A stretch of 64,000 bases of DNA from contig VWYX01001337.1 in assembly GCA_013396525.1 (NCBI GenBank), positions 65,322-129,321 of the forward strand, written 5' to 3'. The DNA comes from Chaetorhynchus papuensis. Lineage: Eukaryota; Chordata; Aves; Passeriformes; Rhipiduridae. The notes below the pieces were generated by a model. That model was given only the letters and a program-made list of their open reading frames with translations, had not been told where the DNA came from and searched no databases. The translations under genes were made by a program, and so were the position numbers. Positions 47,777 to 60,160 of the stretch are shown here, piece by piece (position 1 is the first letter of the stretch; each line of letters begins with the position of its first letter).

Positions 47777-48445
47777 CAGCATGTACCCCACAGAAGGAAC
47801 CTGTATGAAACTTGATGTCTTCAGGAATTCTTAGGGCTTTGAGTTTTCGCTGAAAATTTATTAATAAAATATGGTGGAAAATGGTATCAGCTACTTGGGC
47901 ATTAAATGATAAATTTGGGAGTAAAGAAGATTTTTCTTCTCTTGGACTGTATAGACTGTTCTGTTGGAGATATAATTTGTCTATGTTGATATGAACATTT
48001 TTCCTTGCTGTGTGGTTATTTTACTTTGGTAGAGAAGGCCATGGGGGCAGTAAATTGGTCATCTTGGTATAAGATCTCATTAGTTCTTCTTTCCCAGGTG
48101 GAAATTAGGTGCAGCCCTTGGTAAAATGAGCATGGGTGTGAGTCAGCAACAAGCTGTAACCACAGGTGCTGAGGGCACAAAAGTTCAAGAAAAACTCTCT
48201 TAAAGGAAGGAAGATTCACTTGTGGGGTGGAGAATATGACTAATGCCACTCAATATTAGCTTTTAATGAGCAGATGTAGATTTTGTTACAATTGTGAAAC
48301 TCAGTGTAGATGCTGAAAAAGCTTTAGCAATGAATTTCTTCAGCTCTCTAGTATTTTGTGAGAACTCTGTCTTTCCCATGCAAGTTAACTAAAACAAAGT
48401 TACCAGTTTTTATCAATATCCACACCTGCACTAGTTTTCCCAGAT

Positions 48446-48667
48446 TGTTATGGCTTCAACTAGAAAAACACTTGGGAACGACGTGTTAGAGTTGGGCCAA
48501 CCCCCTCAAGGGGTGGATGGCCAGAGAACCAATTACTTTATGCCATCTAGCTCACTTTTGCCAACTAACGTATAAAAACCTCGGGAAAAAAGCCATTAAA
48601 CGGGGCTTTGCCACCTTTTCTACTGATCTGGACTCGTGTGGTTTTTCTACGCAGCCATGTTACAACA
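48446..48667 (+). mobile_element. Probable short LTR with TATA box and poly-A signal
   Basis: Between TGTTATGG (48446) or TGTTAGAG (48484) and CATGTTACAACA (48656-48667) the sequence has the layout of a compact retroviral LTR. It holds a TATA box TATAAAA at 48571-48577, ATTAAA at 48595-48600, and then a GT/T-rich end with ACTCGTGTGGTTTTTCTACG. TG and CA ends are present, but I could not settle the exact left end or find a target duplication. The orientation is plus, opposite to DPP6. No internal retroviral genes flank it. Confidence 0.55.
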
Positions 48668-48770
48668 GCAACAACTCAGTTTGTCAGACTTAAAATAGAG
48701 CTAGTGAGCAGTGAAGGAAAAAATGTTTTGCCTTTGTTTGCTGTGTCCTAAAGCTATTCCCTACACATGG

Positions 48771-48813
48771 TGGGGGGACTGGAACAATGAGATGTGTAAG
48801 GTCCCTTCCAACC
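48771..48813 (+). mobile_element. Very short CR1 tail fragment, sense
   Basis: GGGGGGACTGGAACAATGAG followed by TGTAAGGTCCCTTCCAACC matches the last bases of a CR1 3' end (GGACTTG...GATGATCTTTAAGGTCCCTTCCAACC). Only about 43 bp are recognisable, 100 bp after the putative LTR. Confidence 0.55.
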
Positions 48814-49922
48814 GCGTGCAATGAAAGCAAAGAGCTCCTCAGAAGACATTCTGCATAGAGGTAAAGGCTGCTGCATTTCCTCTCTGATCAGATTTGAGGT
48901 CAATGACGCTCAAACACAATTTTCCTGATGGAGCAGAGGAAAGACTTTCCTGTTCCTGTGTCTGTTGTGTTTTCTCCAACCCGATTTTCAGACTTGCAAT
49001 TATATGACTCCTATTGCTGTTTTTTAAATCACAGAATTTTAAACAATCTAGTTAAGGACACAGACAAACAGTCCCCAGGAGAGGACTGGGAACAGGAGAC
49101 AAATGCCAGATTTTCTCCTGTAATGAGCTTTCAAAGCTCATTTCTTGGTATAAAGCTTCCATATCAAAAAAGATGTTGCCACTTTTTCATTTCTTGTTAC
49201 AGTAGAAAGAGAGTGTTTGGAATATGGAAAAAACTTAATATTGGATTTGAATCAGGAAATGAAGCCAGGGGATCTGGCCAGGAAATGCATGCTCTGAAAA
49301 AATGGGCACATCCAGGATGGCAGTGGCTATGGGGTAAAATACTGAAGATTTTAAGATCATTGCAGTATGAATAGCTCCATGAAATATAATGAATCCCTGA
49401 CAAGTGGTGTGGTTGTTTTTTTTTTTTAAGCAGCTCTGAAAACTTTCCAAGATCCACTTCTAATTCTGTCTATTTTGCAAACAACCACAGGGCAAATTCA
49501 GGGCATCCCTGTTCTAGAGAGATGCACTCTCCAAACTGGGCTGCTAATATTAACATATCCCCAGGGCCAAGTTTGCAAGTCTGAAGATGCCCTTGTGAAG
49601 CAATGAGATGCTAAATAAATCAAACTGTCTATTATCTCTATAATCTGTCCTGTGTCCAGCATCGGGAGAAGCAGGTGCATCCTCTCAAAAAGCTTTCATG
49701 AAGTATTCTTTCTCTGCATTTTTAGATGTGATTACTTTGCAGTGAATGGGTATATTCGGGAATTTTATAAATAAATTACATGATAGAACAATCATAAATA
49801 AATGCTAGAAGCCACCACACAGGTTTCAAGAAATTATTCAAAAGGGAATTATTATTTCTTTACTTCCAATCAATAGCAGCATGGTCTCTAAATGCATTGG
49901 CACACTTGTTTTTTCCTCTTAC
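48814..49922 (-). other. DPP6: DPP6 17-kb intron, 5' end
   Basis: No repeat or gene is recognised. The right end is the GTAAGAG donor of the 82-nt exon. The 148-codon plus-strand frame at 48928-49374 has no relative I know and opposes the host gene. Confidence 0.6.
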
Positions 49923-50004
49923 CAGCTGTTGCCCTTTTGGACCCCAACCAGCATACTGAAGCTTTGCATTGCTGACCTCAGGGGGATACAAATTCTGGGG
50001 ATCC
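49923..50004 (-). CDS. DPP6: DPP6 internal coding exon (82 nt), first in transcription order in this window
   Basis: This exon encodes part of the extracellular beta-propeller of DPP6, a type II membrane protein that binds Kv4 channels and alters their trafficking and gating. On the minus strand a pyrimidine-rich acceptor ending in CACAG (ag at 50006-50005) precedes the exon, which opens with one G completing a split codon. It then encodes DPQNLYPPEVSNAK and LQYAGWGPKGQQL, 27 codons, and stops at CAG CTG before GTAAGAG. The WGPKGQQL segment is characteristic of DPP6. The exon enters after two bases of a codon and leaves in phase 0, and it fits the next exon 17 kb downstream exactly. DPP10, the closest paralogue, is less similar here. 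The preceding exon was not found between here and the right edge. Confidence 0.93.
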
Positions 50005-52773
50005 CTGTGAAAAGAGAAAAATAAGATTTCAGTTTCGGAAATGTCCTTGTTTAAGCTGCTACACACCTGCTTTGGAAATAGACCACAAACTTGTAAGATG
50101 CCTTTCAGCCAGATTTCAGTAGATTTTTTTAACAGTGAGGTGAACACTCTTCCACTAGCAAGTGTTGGTAAGATTACGCATTACAGAGACAATTTCTGTT
50201 TCTTATTAATAAGAAGCTAAACTTATTAGTTCCACTGCTGACTTGCCTAAGACTTAAGAATTAGTTCAGGGATTGCAAACAATGTAATTGTATTTATCAA
50301 CATTGATGATGTCCACAAAGGATAAACAATAATTATATCTTTGAATCCTACTGCCACAAGAAAAATATAATTTTGTCTTCTTCACCCAGTGGCTTTTTTT
50401 GCCTCATAATTTTCCTTTGAACATGATGGCAGAAAAGATTAGCAACCCTATGACAACTGATATGTAGCCTGGCTTCACAGGGAAAAGCTCCTATTAATAC
50501 AAAATATCAAATTTTTTAGAAAATAAAATCAAAATGCTTTTCTTGTTCTCTCATCTATTACCTTCATTTTGTAGCAGAACACAAGTGACACACAGCAAAT
50601 GCAATATAGAAAAAGGAGGCTTTTTTGGTAAATGTCAAAGCAGCATAATGTCATTTCATCCCAGCACAGATAGCATTGCCTTAACTGTATTTATACTCAG
50701 CACAAATAATTACATTATATATTCTGAAGTCACATTGCAACAACCCTCTGTATCATAATATCCTACAAACAAGAGCTCTAATAAAGCCTGTATGAAATAT
50801 ACCTCATTAGAAGACCTCAAACTGCTTGAAAAAGTAAGGGTATTATCCTCACTGGTCTACAGAATAACAAGGCAATTTGAGGCCAACGTCACCGAAAACC
50901 AGAGAAAAGAGCCAAATCCTGCCTGGCCTTTAATCAAAAGGCCTCCTTGCACAGGGTTTTCCAGACCATGTTTTCGAAACAGAACAAAGCTGAATGCAAT
51001 AATTAGACACTAAGTGAATTCTCTTTAATGCCTGTTTTGGGGCCTGGTGCAGCACCAGAGCTACACTCCAGCTCTGCTCTGCCAGGCAGAAGTCCCTGGG
51101 CTGCACATTCCCTCTGTGCTGGTGCTGCTGCAGCAAGGACAAGCACAGCAGCCAGAGGAATGTTCAGAATTGATTTTGTGCAATCCTCCCACTGTGAAAA
51201 ACCTGTCATTTCCTGTGAACTCAAGGGCCAGCCAGAATCGGGGCACACCCAAGGTGAGGTGGCCACAGGCTCCCCCTTCCATGAGTCCTGCAGGTGGAAC
51301 CCTCACAGTACAGCTGGCAGGTTTGATGGAGATGGGATGAACTGAGAATGCGGAGGGGCAAAGGGGGTTGTTGATGCACTGACACTGCAATTCTGAGTGT
51401 ATCATAAGACGCCCAGATAGCTTTTGTTTCTACATGCAACATGTCATCCACAGCTGCTGCTTGTAGAGCCAAATCATATCTTTTCTTATGTTTTTTCCCC
51501 AAAGTTGTCTTTGTGAGCAGCCTCAAGTCATTTTTGTTAGGTATGGATAAGAGAACACATAATGCTCATACTGAGAGCAGCCACGAAATTCCCTTTCCTG
51601 TAAAAAGATGAGCCCTACAACTTGTTCTGGATCTTTTCAGCTTGTATGTGTTAGCTACTTAAGTTTCCAGTCAGCTATGTCTGTTAGGAATCAATCTCTC
51701 TGGTTAGCTATCTTGATTATCTTAACAGAGAGTAACCTCTGAGAGCAGAAGGAAAAGAGAAAATCAGTGAATCAAATCAAAACCCCTTTTGGGAAAAAAA
51801 TAGCACTTCACTGTTTGTCAAATGAATGATCTAATTCTTGGGTTATTTTACCCAGGGTGAGAAGAAGAGCAAGAAATTACAAATAAAGGGGGAAATACCA
51901 TCCATAAATAAATAGAGTATACAAATTGTAAGAATTTAAGGCTGTAATGCTTCAGATAACACAGGTGGAGCTAAGGGACAGACATGCCAATTACAGCAAA
52001 TCATTCAGACCAGAGCTCAGACAAGTGCTGTCAGTTCTGCTCACTGCATCATCTGTCAGGAGAGGAGAACTCTAATGCAATGAGAAATGCTGCATAAACC
52101 AGCTTCGGTCGATGATAAGGCAGAAGGAAAAGCAAAGGGCTGTGCTGCAGACAAAAAAAGAGCAAAGTCATCTTCTCATTCTTGGGTATGGCCAAGGCAA
52201 AACAGAATTGCATCCCCTGAGTTCTTTCTCAAGTTGTTTGGCATGGCTGGGAAACTTCTTTTGTAGCAAAATCTTGTTTGCATCCATCCTCATGCTGTGA
52301 GCTATTCCCTCATACCACGGGCTGCAAAAGCAGACTAAGATCCTAGTTTCCTCCCACAAATGCTCCCAAGAGATGGACATACTCATCTTGGTATATTTTG
52401 GCTTCTTCCTCATCTTTTGAAGAGAATCTTCTTCCCTGAAGTAGTCACACTCCTTCCCCCACCCGCAGCAAACTTCAGTACCACATGCAAGGGGGCTGAG
52501 AAGACATCCCTCCTTGCCAAGCCTGATCTCTCAGGCTTCAGAGAAACTGCAGGAGCTCCCTGGAGGTGGGCTGCACCAGCAGTGGCCAGGGGAAACCGGG
52601 CTGTCAGCAAGCCCAAAGGTGGCTCCTTGAATGGAGTCCACTCACTTGTGGACCTCACTGTGAAAGATCAGATTCCCACACACTTATTTGGGCTACACTG
52701 GGTGCATGGTCCATGGTGGAATATGCACGGACTCCTGCCCTGGAAGCCCCCAGCAACCCCTTTAAAAACCCAT
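50005..52773 (-). other. DPP6: DPP6 intron upstream of the 82-nt exon, first segment
   Basis: The acceptor polypyrimidine tract of the 82-nt exon lies just right of 50004. The GC-richer stretch 51020-51350 gives overlapping frames on both strands with no known similarity. The preceding DPP6 exon, expected to encode a segment like EISPDREYALFSYNVEP, was searched for by eye and not found. Confidence 0.6.
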
Positions 52774-52920
52774 TATCAGAGATTCACAGATTGCTTTGGG
52801 TTGGAAAGGACCTTAAAGACCTTCTCATTCCAAGCCCCCTGCCATGGGCAGGAGTGCTTCCCATTAGACCATGTTGCTCCAAGCCCCATCCAGCCTGGTC
52901 TTGAGCACTTCCAGGGATAG
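52774..52920 (-). mobile_element. CR1 LINE 3' end, antisense, about 147 bp
   Basis: ATCAGAGATTCACAGATTGC, TTTGGGTTGGAAAGGACC, CCCCCTGCCATGGGCAGG and GACCATGTTGCTCCAAGCCC, then GAGCACTTCCAGGGATAGGG, follow the reversed CR1 3' end. The copy is short and 5'-truncated, and it retains its tail. Confidence 0.88.
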
Positions 52921-55874
52921 GGTATTCTCTGGGCAAATTATATCCTACTAACTATAAGTTAACTTCTCTGGGCTATTATATCACCTAGAGAGAGAAGGAG
53001 AAGGGAGAGTTGTCTGCACAGCTGCTCCGGGCAGGATGGCCACAACTCTCTGATTCTCTCTTTGAGAAAGCTCTTAGTGATCCTCAAACTGAAAAAACCC
53101 TTTTGGAGAACATTTACCAAGCACATTTCCAATTATCTTGCGCTCTTTTGGACCTTTATCTCTCCTTTGTTAAGTTTCTGTAGGGGAGTCAGACCAAATG
53201 CACACCTGTGTTCCAGGAGCACTCATCCGTTTTGCAGTTGCATAAAAGGGATCTCATGCCAGTCAGCTCCTTCTGGGAAGTATGTTATTCCTGTTAAGCT
53301 GTAGTCCTCCACAGCTACACCCTTCCATCTCCTCCAAAACAGCCTGCTTAGAATTCCTCTGTACTTTTTTCCCTGCATCAATCAATATTATGGGTCATCT
53401 CAGCCTTTCCAAAGAGCCAGCGCTCCTCACAGACCCTCATAATTAGGGCTTGTTTGGATTTGAGCCTGTCCCTTGTGAGCTCATTTGTGCAGGATGCTGG
53501 CTTGGACGTGGGCAATTCCAAAGGCAGTCTGTACCTCTCTGGCTCCTGGTTTGGATGAAGAACCAGCTTCTCACGGCACCCTCAAAATGTTTTCACTATT
53601 TTCTCACAAAAAAAGAACCTTAATTTTAATTTCCAGCCAAAGAAACAGCAAGACCTTACTAAACTGTTGCCATTATTTCTTTCATCTTTTAAAATGATTG
53701 ATCTTACAGCCTGGGAAAGAGGGGAATAATATGTTTTAGGCCAGACAGAAGATGGAGCAGGTGCTACATTAACTCTTCCACATTAAAATGACATTGTCTG
53801 GACCAGAGGCTGTTAAATTGCTCCAGACACAGGCGCGACTTCAGCACCATGTTCAAAAAACATTACTGAAGTCATAAATTGAGAAATTTGCTCATTTAAG
53901 TGAAGTTTTTTGCCAAAAAGTCTTCCCTCAAAATTTCCAAACAAGGGGAGTTCCCAAGTGCAAAGCAGAGTGCTGACTGCCAAACCATCTTTGCTTGCAA
54001 CTGAGCTCAGAATGAGCATGTAGAATAAAACAAACTAATCAATCATGTGTTACCTGCATTTGACTTTAAAAGTTACTGTGATTAATGAGGAACTTGTTTG
54101 AAAGAGTCTTTACTGTTTTTTGCTGAAATTTTTATATCTGTGTGTTCCCTCTTCTGACATTTTCTCCTAAGGAAGGCAAATTTCCCTCAGAGACTTTGTG
54201 GCGCTGGTTCTCCTTCTGAGCATAAACATGATTAACTTTTCTATATAAAGTCCTTCAAAAGCAACTTAAAAATACCCAGAAATTTTCCACTGTAATTGAG
54301 AGCTCCCTTTACTTCAAGAAGAATATTTTACAATGCCAGACTGAAAAAGTCTGAACCTGATGAAAGCAGTTAAATTCTGGGGTATGGTATAGGTTCTAAG
54401 GTCTGTTTTCATAACTTAATTTTAATTTTAAATACAGAACAACAGGATTGGTATGGAAGTTCTTTGGATATGCTGCCACTGTGAACAAAAATACAACAAT
54501 TTCACCAAAGGCTGCTCTGATATGTCTATCCTCTAAAGAAATAATATAAACTATGTGTAGATGCTTTACTGGGGAAAATTTTGAACCTCCTTGCTTCACT
54601 GTGTCATAATTTTGGAGAACATTTACTATATAATTGGTATGTTAAGTTGTCAGTAATACATTAAAGTTGAAATAAAGACAGCTACAAAAACACGTGGGGA
54701 AGGCAGAAATATCTCCTCTTGTTATCTGCATCAAGGCAGCACTGAATATTTTGAAAGACAACAGTCCGAAGGACATCAGCTCACAGTACTTTAAGCATTT
54801 TTTATGGTTAACTATAAAAAAACCTATCTATCTATCTAAACTATCTGTCTCAGCACCAGAACTCAATGTCTTCACATCTACTTCTAATAACATAAAATCA
54901 GACAGCAGCTAAGACAGATTTCTTCTTCCTTAGAAAGCGGGAAAGACGATAAAGAATGAAATACAGAATAAATCTGGCAGGGAAATAAAGAACTGGAAAC
55001 TTCTTAATATTTAAGAGTTCTTGATGCATAATGAGGAAAAAAAAGCAAACAGGAGAAAATTTGCAAAACCAAATAAAATAGCGTAAAACATACAGTTTAA
55101 TTAATAAATGTACAAAGAACCATAGATAAGGACACGGACGAAGAGGGAAAGATTTCTAAGAGGCAGGAATGCAATGCCTTGAGTAGCAAACACACAATTT
55201 TAATGAGTTGTTTTTAATGACTTGACACAATTAAATGACTTGTTTACTTCAAAATTCACCAAGGAGAAGAGAAGACAGGTGCCATTAAGAAAATTTCTCC
55301 CCAGGAGACACAGAGCCCTGCTGAGTCTTACAGTGAGACAGAATAAAATATCATACAAGTGGGAATAAAGACTTGCCTGAACAGATAATCAAGAAATCAG
55401 ACTGTTAGAAGATGCAACTAAAAGAACCCTCTTGGAATTCTAATAAAAGTGCTTAATTAGATGGGAAAGGCTCTTCCATTCATCTAGGCTCATCCACTAT
55501 TAAATATTTAATTTACACACTCACACATACACATATTTTCCTTGCAGCACTTTTCAATGAACAAAAGTAGAAGGAGGTGATGAAAGCAATTTGAACTTAT
55601 TAACTCCAGCTGCAGATGCACATCAATTCATTCTGCTGCTCTTAGAAACATCAGCGCTCACCAACCATTTTTTCCAAGATGAATGAATTCCGTGGATTTA
55701 GAGTATAAAAGCTAAAAAGCAAGGGAATCTAAAACATTTGTCTCTAATTTGGCAATTCTTTCGGATTCAGGCCAACAATATGAGCTCAGAGGTCTGCCTG
55801 TGTCTGTAACCCCCCATCAATGTAATATTTGGTGCTGAACCTGCAAAACCTTGCACTTTACTAATACCACCTTG
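52921..55874 (-). other. DPP6: DPP6 intron segment, no gene seen
   Basis: This is AT-rich unique-looking sequence with a small TATC repeat at 54824-54837. No repeat family or exon was recognised. Confidence 0.6.
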
Positions 55875-55952
55875 AAATCATGGAATCACAGAATGGTTTG
55901 GGCTGGAGGGGACTTTAAAGATCAACCAGATCCAGCCCACCTGCCACGGACA
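55875..55952 (-). mobile_element. CR1 LINE tail fragment, antisense, 78 bp
   Basis: AATCATGGAATCACAGAATG, GTTTGGGCTGGAGGGGAC and TTTAAAGATCAACCAGATCC, then AGCCCACCTGCCACGGACA, are the reversed end of a CR1 of the AGAATGGTTTGGG type. This is the same tail type as the inverted arm at 33427-33470. Confidence 0.82.
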
Positions 55953-58900
55953 AAGGCACAAAAATCAATCACTTGTCAGAAAAGGAGCCACCAACTTCCA
56001 TTGGTAATGGTGTAAAATGATGGCACAGAGTTGCCTTTCTAGACTAAAAAAACTGATTTAAAAGTGCATCAGGGGCTGGTACACAGCTCTGGGTTGCAGT
56101 GATGAAGGCTGGAGGGCTGCAAAGCATTGATCAAAACCTCTGCATTTCCCCGAGTAAGCAAACAGTGGAAATGGACCTTGGACACTGGCAACACTACTTT
56201 TAAAAAGAAGACATTATCATGTATCTCATGTGACCCTTCTAAATCACAGAGGTCAGAGTGGATTTTTATTGTATTTTTAAAAGGAACTTTTGTTCCTGGA
56301 GTCATATTTTGCCACCTAAATAGACAGTGAGAGGTGATAGCACTTAGGTGATAAATGCAACCACTTAAAAGCAATTCTCTCTTACTCGTGTAATTTTCTT
56401 TTACTCTGTAGAGCTTTCTCAGCCAGCTCTGACCTCAGTGCTATGCAAGGCATGAGGTAAGGCACTGGATTTATCAGGGTTTCACAAGTACTTATCTACA
56501 ACAGAGACATGAAAAAATGAAAATCTAAATATCTGAATACTATTAAGAAGGCTAGCCAAAGATCAGCTATTCAAAATATGGGAGAAAAAAATGCAGGTTG
56601 AAGAGAAAGAGCTTGATAAGCACTGAGATGTTTAAGAATGAGCTGGGAAGGTCTTCTGGATGAGCCTGAGTTGAATGTGGTTCTTCCGAGCAACTCTGCC
56701 AATCTACAGGAAAGGATGTTTGTGATGAAACCTGAGCATTTTCCATCCAGCTGACCTTGTGTGACTTTCAGACACTAATAAAAACATGGCAACATGATGT
56801 GATGCCTGCAGAGAGCAATATGGGATTATTAGTACATAAAATGAGACACAGAAATGATCTCCTACCACCAGAGACAGCAGAAGTGCCTCGTTACAATAAG
56901 ACTTCACTAGCTCTTAGGTCACACTCCTAATTGAGCAAGAGATTGATTCTTGGGCTTGTGCTCTAAAATAATTTAACAGTCTGTGTTAATTGGTTTCAAA
57001 CCAAACCAGAATGACTCAGTATTCTCTGTTTTCTTTTTGAAAACTTATTCTTTGAGCAAACCTTATTTCTTGTCATGTCAACAGGATAAGGAGATCCTGC
57101 AGGTTTGTGTGGAGGCTCTCAGGAGTATTGGAATACTCTTCTAAACAGCCTCTCCCCACATGACTGTGTCATCACCAGTTAAAATTAACAAGGCATATGC
57201 TTTGTTGTGCCATTATTTCCATTTTTTATCAACAGTGATATGGTGATTTTTAAACACCACCACAGCTGGCCTGGTTTCAGGTACAGCTGAAAAGTGGGTG
57301 GCAAAACACTGCTTATTCAGTGGACAAAACCACTACTCCAGCTCTGCACTTCTGCCCCATAACAGAGATGTATAAATCTGAAGTACCCACACGAGGGGGA
57401 ACGCTTGGATTTGAAAAGGGGTATAACATCTGCCTTCAGGGCTCTGCATGTGGAAGGTTCCTCTTACCTCTTTCTCATGTGTGACATTGGAAAGCAACCT
57501 TTTCTATTCCTGTCTTATCTCCTCAAATTTCTAGTGGAACTTTCACTAAACATCGGGGTCAGGGGTGAAGAGGCATCATGGCTGGAGTGACACAACTTGG
57601 GCTATCAGCCAGGTATTTTATCACCTTTGCCATAAAGAGACTTTCTCAGTGTTTCTGTGCCAAGGGAAATTCTGGCTGTAGCATCCATTCTCCACCCAGA
57701 GGTCCTTTCTTGCTTTCCAAAATATCCCCATACCCTTCTTCCCCCACATGTTTCGATCTCCCTGGGGGTTCAGGATGCCTGTTTTTGGATAACAAGGCAT
57801 TTTTAGACTACTAAATTTGGTTAGTGACTACCTGTGGAGGGGTCACAGCACCAAGTAGAAAGGATAACAGGGAGCCCCAGGACACAGCTGGGGTGCACAA
57901 GAGCTGGGGCATGAATTGCTACATATTTCTCAGAGGTGGGGCACTGTACAGCCCTCAGTGGCTGCCACAGGTCCCTGTACAGCCCTCACTATGTGACTGA
58001 GCCCAGGACTCATTAAACCCCACAACAGTGAGGAAATGCCCATAATCTTGCAAGTTTGGTTCCTCAAAACTTTTTTTTCAGGTGCCCACAAAAGAGACAA
58101 GTTTGTTTTTTTGTAGGATGCACATTCTTTGTGCTGTGTAATCAAACAGCAGTGCACTGAGAGTTTAGTGGGCTGAACGAGCTCATCACCCAGCCACAGC
58201 AAGGAGTGATCAAGGTTCACCCAACAGGGTGTCTCCACAGACCCACGGAAGTGGAGCTAAAACAGCTTCCCAGGGAGACCTGTGTTTCTTGTTCCTGTCT
58301 TATTGGAAACCCCATCCAGGACCTTGAACATTAGGGAAGAGCAAACAAAAATTCCTGATTCCCACCATGAAAATCCACCCACAATTTTATTCCTGGGAAG
58401 GTGATGTGTGGAAGCAGCACTTGTACAGGCTGTGCTTAGTCGGTGCTATGCACCATCGTTTTATAAATTCTCTTTCATCCACCTTTATTTCCCTTTCTTG
58501 TTAAAACTCTGTACTAACTCAACCTAGTTGGTATGAAAAAGGAGGTGTACCCATGCCAAGGAGCTGATTTTTGGTGGTGGCAGGTCAGGAAGCACGTGTA
58601 CCCGCCGGCAGTGGCTGAGGTTTGGAGGCTGACCCCAGCCTGGGGTCCAGAGAAGGTTCATTCATCCTGAGGCACAAAAACATTTCCAAATGCAGACATG
58701 TTTCTCACCAGTGAAGCACATTTTATTCAAGATTCAGACTTTAATAGGAACCCTGCCTCCGTTTCAGGAGCTGCTGTCTCAGAAAAACACAATGGGAGAG
58801 TTTGCTTCAAACCTTTCTTCTTTTTTTTCTTTCTGATGAGCCATAAGCTATTGACCTTTTCTGTAACATAAGGAGGTTGGTTGCTGGGCTTTTCTCTGCT

Positions 58901-60049
58901 AAAGTGCTAACATTTGTGTCTAACTATTAATTACCCAAGGTTTTTTTTTTTTTTTTTTCAGTCATTACTATAATTCTTAATATCAAATCCTCCCCTCAGG
59001 GGACCATTCGTTATTATTATCATTATACACGGTTTCTAAGGTGTCCACCCACATCACAACTGACTCTGGAAGAAAGAAGCATGTGGTAGGAATTGCTTTG
59101 CCTACACAAGAAAGGAACATTTCACATTAATAATAATATTAAAAAAAAATGCTGTTCAGTGACCAACATGGGTGAGCAACTGGCAAATTCCCTGGGGAAA
59201 TGACATGGTGTTGAGCTGCTGAAGTGGATTTCCTCCCACCAGCACATCCAAGATCCCGGCCTGAACTGCCTTCCAGGCTGAGCTGCTTTCAACCTGCCAC
59301 AGCGTGGAAGTGAGTGATGCTCAAATAGCGGCTTTGCTTAATGAAGTGCTGGTTCTTTCTTTTCAAAGAGGCCCAAAATGTATTCCTAAGCAAAAAGCTG
59401 GGATGTGATTTAACCACTATTCCAGTGATTTGCAGAGTGTTTAATTCAGAAGATTATAAAAAGCAAGAAGTCAAACAGTTCCATCAGGGCTTGAGCCAAA
59501 TGCCAACAAACTCAGATGAAAAATTCCTGCCCACATCAGAGGATGTAAGGTCAGGCTCCACGATCGAGATACCAAATGTAACCCTTCCAAGGGCCAGTTT
59601 TCTGCTGTCACAATGCAACTGAAAAAGCATCTGACATCATGAGGATGTTCTTATTTATAGTCTGGCACAAAAGCCACCACACTGTGCAGCAGTGCCTTAA
59701 TTAACTATATAAACTATCTCAAAATGTGATAAAATCTATAGAATAATTGTTAAGAGAGAGAGGAGAGAGGAGGAGTAGAAATAGCCGGTTCTTCATGAAC
59801 TGCAGAATATATTTTTTTACTGAACAAATTTCCCATTTTCATATGGTTTTACATACCTTTTCATAAAGATTTTATTTCAGCCTCTACAGATCATTCTTGG
59901 GGGAAAATATTCAGCTGCTCTAAGTAAAATTTAATTAGCTGAAAACAGGTTTTATTAAATGCTGTACTTTGTCCTCTTAAAATAAAGTGTGGGCACTAAT
60001 ACAAGTTTATAAATGTTAGAGTTGAATTGTGCAGCAGCCTGTACAGTAA
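55953..60049 (-). other. DPP6: DPP6 intron segment, no gene seen
   Basis: Only minor repetition is visible: CTGTACAGCCCTCA twice around 57945-57990 and a T18 run at about 58943-58960. No exon or known repeat is recognised. Confidence 0.6.
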
Positions 60050-60160
60050 TTATTGCATATTGCCTCCATTGGGTAGGTACAATCTCTCTTCTTGCTTTGC
60101 AGATGGGGACACTGAGGCACAGGATTTTTTAGTGCTACAGAGACTATGTGTAACAGGCCA
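60050..60160 (+). mobile_element. MIR-like ancient SINE fragment, sense
   Basis: TGCAGATGGGGACACTGAGG followed by CACAGGAT, with a short gap and then GCTACAGAGAC, resembles the MIR core TACAGATGAGGAAACTGAGGCACAGAGAGG. The similarity is concentrated in about 30 bp, so the ends are guesses. Confidence 0.5.

Larger units (their letters stand above)
41441..48445 (-). other. DPP6: DPP6 17-kb intron segment, no gene seen
   Basis: This stretch contains an A/C-rich block at 43556-43604, a T16/A18 pair at 44275-44352, an A run at 45066, and the TA/CA microsatellite at 47736-47776. A plus-strand 95-codon frame at 46192-46479 has a fairly protein-like, amphipathic composition but no recognised relative. 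The rest looks unique. Confidence 0.6.

Noticed and set aside
50745..50765. GGATATTAT on the minus strand as the GYY segment of the missing upstream DPP6 exon
   Set aside because: Neighbouring codons do not continue the expected SYTGYYVLSK pattern and there are no splice borders.
52360..52920. 186-codon plus-strand open frame
   Set aside because: Its end is antisense CR1, and the remainder overlaps other frames without protein similarity.
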